Positions 61,922 through 64,000 of a stretch of 64,000 nucleotides of DNA are shown here, in pieces. Below the pieces are notes generated by a model. It did not search any database and was not told the origin of the DNA. It saw only the letters and a program-made list of their open reading frames with translations. Each line of letters starts with the position of its first letter. Within the stretch, counting starts at the first letter, position 1. Source of the stretch: SAR202 cluster bacterium (GTDB taxonomy: Bacteria; Chloroflexota; Dehalococcoidia; Lucifugimonadales; UBA2985). The stretch lies in assembly GCA_009391535.1 (NCBI GenBank), contig VFHP01000007.1, positions 1 through 64,000 of the forward strand, in the 5' to 3' direction. The translations under genes were made by a program, and so were the position numbers.

Positions 61922-62478
61922 GGTACACGCAAAACTGGACCACGGTTGCTTCGCAGGATATGATTAGAGTGTTCCCAAAACTCTTCGAGGAAAGGGAGCA
62001 CCCCATCAATTTCCTAGAAATTGGATGTTTTGAGGGTAGAACATCTAGGTGGATCGTTGAGAACATGTTCAATCACCCAGAGGACAAGCTTTATTGTCTT
62101 GACTGGTGGCGGGGCGATGTTGATAACGAACACTACAATCTATTCTTAGACAATATGGAAGACCTTAAAGACAGAATAGAAGTGATTAGGGGTGAGTCAC
62201 AGCACACCCTTCCGACATTGGAAGACCAGCTCTTTGACGGTATCTACGTTGATGGTAGTCATGAAGCAATTGATGTAATGAGTGATGCCATCCAATCATT
62301 CAGGCTTATTAAAAAGGGTTGTGTAATTTTATTTGACGATTACCTATGGGATAATAATCATGGTGGCCAAAGACACAAGATGCCAAAAGTGGCAATTGAT
62401 TGTTTTGTTGAGATGACTAAGGGGTGGTCTACGGAAGTTATTTTTAAAAGCTATAGACTTGCCGTGAAGAGGACTTGA
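61915..62478 (+). CDS. class I SAM-dependent methyltransferase
   Basis: A 187-residue Rossmann methyltransferase (Methyltransf_24-like): INFLEIGCFEGRTSRWIVENM (about 30-50) binds AdoMet, YCLDWWRGD and FDGIYVDGSHEAIDVMSDAI (about 106-125), and VILFDDYLWD. Such enzymes modify sugars or small molecules and often sit in glycan clusters. The GTG start lies within the previous gene end. It is followed directly by a glycosyltransferase. Confidence 0.75.
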   Translation: MVRYTQNWTTVASQDMIRVFPKLFEEREHPINFLEIGCFEGRTSRWIVENMFNHPEDKLYCLDWWRGDVDNEHYNLFLDNMEDLKDRIEVIRGESQHTLPTLEDQLFDGIYVDGSHEAIDVMSDAIQSFRLIKKGCVILFDDYLWDNNHGGQRHKMPKVAIDCFVEMTKGWSTEVIFKSYRLAVKRT

Positions 62479-64000
62479 TGGAAGACCGAGATTTATCTAA
62501 ATGTCAATGTGAACGGGCGGGTTTTTGCCCTATCTTCAACATGGAGATGGGTATTTCTCCGCCCAACTTTGCTTGGTGTCAATCCGCCACTGAGAAGCAA
62601 AGGAAGAAATTTTTTAGTAACATGTCTAAAAGCGTAAGAAAGGTTAAGGAACGAGAACACTTTGTTCCGGTTTTTAATTTTTATGACGAACTTCCAGAGC
62701 AAAATAGTAAGTTTGCAGTCTGTGTTATTCCCGCAAACAAATCGGCAACTGAACTTCTAGACATTAGCAGGGACTCAATAAAGTCTTATGCCGAGAGATG
62801 CGGTGCAGACTACATAGAGCTAACCGGAGACCAATGTGAAGAATGGCCGATTGGGAACAAGTTCAGGCTCTATCACGTAACCAGCGTCTATGAAAAAACA
62901 GTATTCTTGGACTGCGACGTTATGGTGAAAGATAACGCTCCTAATCTTTTTAGAATTACTCCGGACGACAAGATATCTGCATACGATGAATACCACGACT
63001 GGACTGATCGCGAATGGATAATCAGCCAATATCAAACTATAAATAAGGCATTTGGTAGACCGTTTGATTCAAACATCCCAAGGTTTATGATCAACAGCGG
63101 GGTTCTTGTTATACCAAACTCATGCTGCGAATACTATAAGCAGCCTAGCGAGCCTTATCCTCAAATATGGTGCTTTGACCAACAATATCTTTCTATGTGC
63201 TTACCCGATGATAAGTTTTTTAGGTTAGATAGAAGGTGGAATAATTGCCTAGCAACCAGCGGCTTTTGGGACGGGCTAAAAACCTCTTATGTTCAACATG
63301 TGAACGGGGAGAGAAAACAGAAGGCTAGAAAAAACCTGCTGCAACAATTAGTCAGCGGTGTAACGTCTGAGTACGAGGCCATTTCTAAAAACTGGAAACT
63401 GCCCACCTCTTATGCCATGCCGGATAACATGGACGAAGTAGAGATAGTTACAATCCACTATAACGCCATACAGTCCAAAAGGCTCACGAAGACATATAAG
63501 TTATGGATAAAAAGTTTAAAAAATATAGCACCATTCGTAAAGTGTTATGAGATTGTCTTTGATGGTAGAGAACCAGAGATACCAAACTCCATTGTAATAC
63601 CAGCATCTTTAGATAAAAATTGTCTATGGCAAAAGGAGTCCCTACTAAATCTAGCTTTCAAAAACATCGACAAAAATAAAAAATACTTTTTTTGGATTGA
63701 TCACGACGCTTGTTTTCAAAGTCCTAAATGGTTAGAGTACGCATTGGATAAAATGAAGAGTGGCTTTGACTTTGTTCAGCTGTTTGATGTGATTGCGTGG
63801 TCTGATAAATACGGTAACATTGAGATGATAAAAAGGGGAAGGGTGTCATCTTTACAGGATCAATCCGCAAAAATTCCGAGTCAGTTTGACGGAGTTGAAA
63901 TCAACCCATATGTAGGAAACCCAGGATTGGCTTGGGGGGCAAGGGTTGACTCGTTGAAAAAGATAGGTGAGTCCCCTTGGCCAAATGCTGTAATAGGTAG
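62478..64000 (+). CDS. two-domain glycosyltransferase (partial, runs off the window)
   Basis: At least 507 residues, open to the window end. A Cys-containing N-terminus (SKCQCERAGFCPIF) is followed by a GT8/GT-A-like domain with KTVFLDCDVMVKDNAP (D-x-D motif, about 136-151) and FMINSGVLVIPN, then a second domain with FFWIDHDACFQSPKWLEYAL (about 403-422), another acidic metal-binding motif. The arrangement suggests a polymerising or bifunctional transferase. TGATG coupling and AGAGGA ribosome site. Acceptor unknown. Confidence 0.7.
   Translation, partial: MEDRDLSKCQCERAGFCPIFNMEMGISPPNFAWCQSATEKQRKKFFSNMSKSVRKVKEREHFVPVFNFYDELPEQNSKFAVCVIPANKSATELLDISRDSIKSYAERCGADYIELTGDQCEEWPIGNKFRLYHVTSVYEKTVFLDCDVMVKDNAPNLFRITPDDKISAYDEYHDWTDREWIISQYQTINKAFGRPFDSNIPRFMINSGVLVIPNSCCEYYKQPSEPYPQIWCFDQQYLSMCLPDDKFFRLDRRWNNCLATSGFWDGLKTSYVQHVNGERKQKARKNLLQQLVSGVTSEYEAISKNWKLPTSYAMPDNMDEVEIVTIHYNAIQSKRLTKTYKLWIKSLKNIAPFVKCYEIVFDGREPEIPNSIVIPASLDKNCLWQKESLLNLAFKNIDKNKKYFFWIDHDACFQSPKWLEYALDKMKSGFDFVQLFDVIAWSDKYGNIEMIKRGRVSSLQDQSAKIPSQFDGVEINPYVGNPGLAWGARVDSLKKIGESPWPNAVIG

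Overview
The window is one contiguous stretch of a large double-stranded DNA tailed-phage genome. Every gene I can support lies on the + strand, genes are packed with ATGA, TAATG or GTGA overlaps, and the gene set is that of a big lytic myovirus-like phage: rIIA/rIIB homologues, NrdA/NrdB, ThyX, dCMP deaminase, dNMP kinase, MazG, PhoH, Hsp20, a RecA/UvsX recombinase, DnaB helicase, TOPRIM primase, SSB, a gp55-like sigma factor, phage tRNAs and a tmRNA. No terminase, portal, capsid or tail genes are recognisable, so most of the genome lies outside the window. The host is unknown. Three Tat-type DUF1501 proteins, a family I know best from Planctomycetota and related bacteria, hint at such a host; this is inference only.

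Region 1 (1-13 kb) is an early region of many small orphan genes. It is built from repeated cassettes: a near-consensus promoter (TTGACA, 16-17 nt, TATAAT) with a CCGATA-like motif in its spacer, a CGAAAGGWAA-type ribosome site, one to four small genes, then a GC-rich element TTGACA-N10-CCGGG-N4-CCCGG before the next promoter. Nine copies of that element are present in three loop classes of three copies each. Structured RNAs without ORFs lie between the cassettes, including a 155-nt RNA with a tmRNA-like fold. Recognisable proteins are a PD-(D/E)XK nuclease, a GP88-like protein and a DUF932 protein.

Region 2 (13-21 kb) holds the rIIA/rIIB block with start-coupled small genes, then tRNA-Glu, a circularly permuted two-piece tmRNA, tRNA-Ile(TAT), tRNA-Arg(TCT), tRNA-Leu(TAA) and another structured RNA. 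Region 3 (21-41 kb) holds UV endonuclease, HNH nuclease, an ABC-ATPase plus GNAT pair, an M19 dipeptidase and a sugar-phosphate cassette (eukaryotic-type phosphomannomutase, cupin mannose-6-phosphate isomerase, nucleotidyltransferase, GNA1-like acetyltransferase). ThyX, an SNase nuclease, dCMP deaminase, SSB, Hsp20, a GT4 glycosyltransferase, the sigma factor, a Gly/Ala/Asn-rich protein and an envelope group (PAS membrane protein, holin-like protein, papain-like protease, secreted thioredoxin) follow.

Region 4 (41-56 kb) is the nucleotide and replication block: NrdA, cytidylyltransferase-like protein, NrdB, MazG, PhoH, RecA/UvsX, nuclease, UvsY-like candidate, DnaB, GMP reductase, primase, dNMP kinase and a RecB/Cas4-like nuclease. 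Region 5 (56-64 kb) encodes exported and surface functions: three DUF1501 proteins interleaved with small secreted or membrane proteins, a PAP2 phosphatase, a possible virion protein, a methyltransferase and a two-domain glycosyltransferase running off the window. Together these suggest a phage that takes over nucleotide supply, carries its own ribosome-rescue RNA and invests heavily in sugar and envelope chemistry. All assignments are from reading the sequence; no database search was possible.
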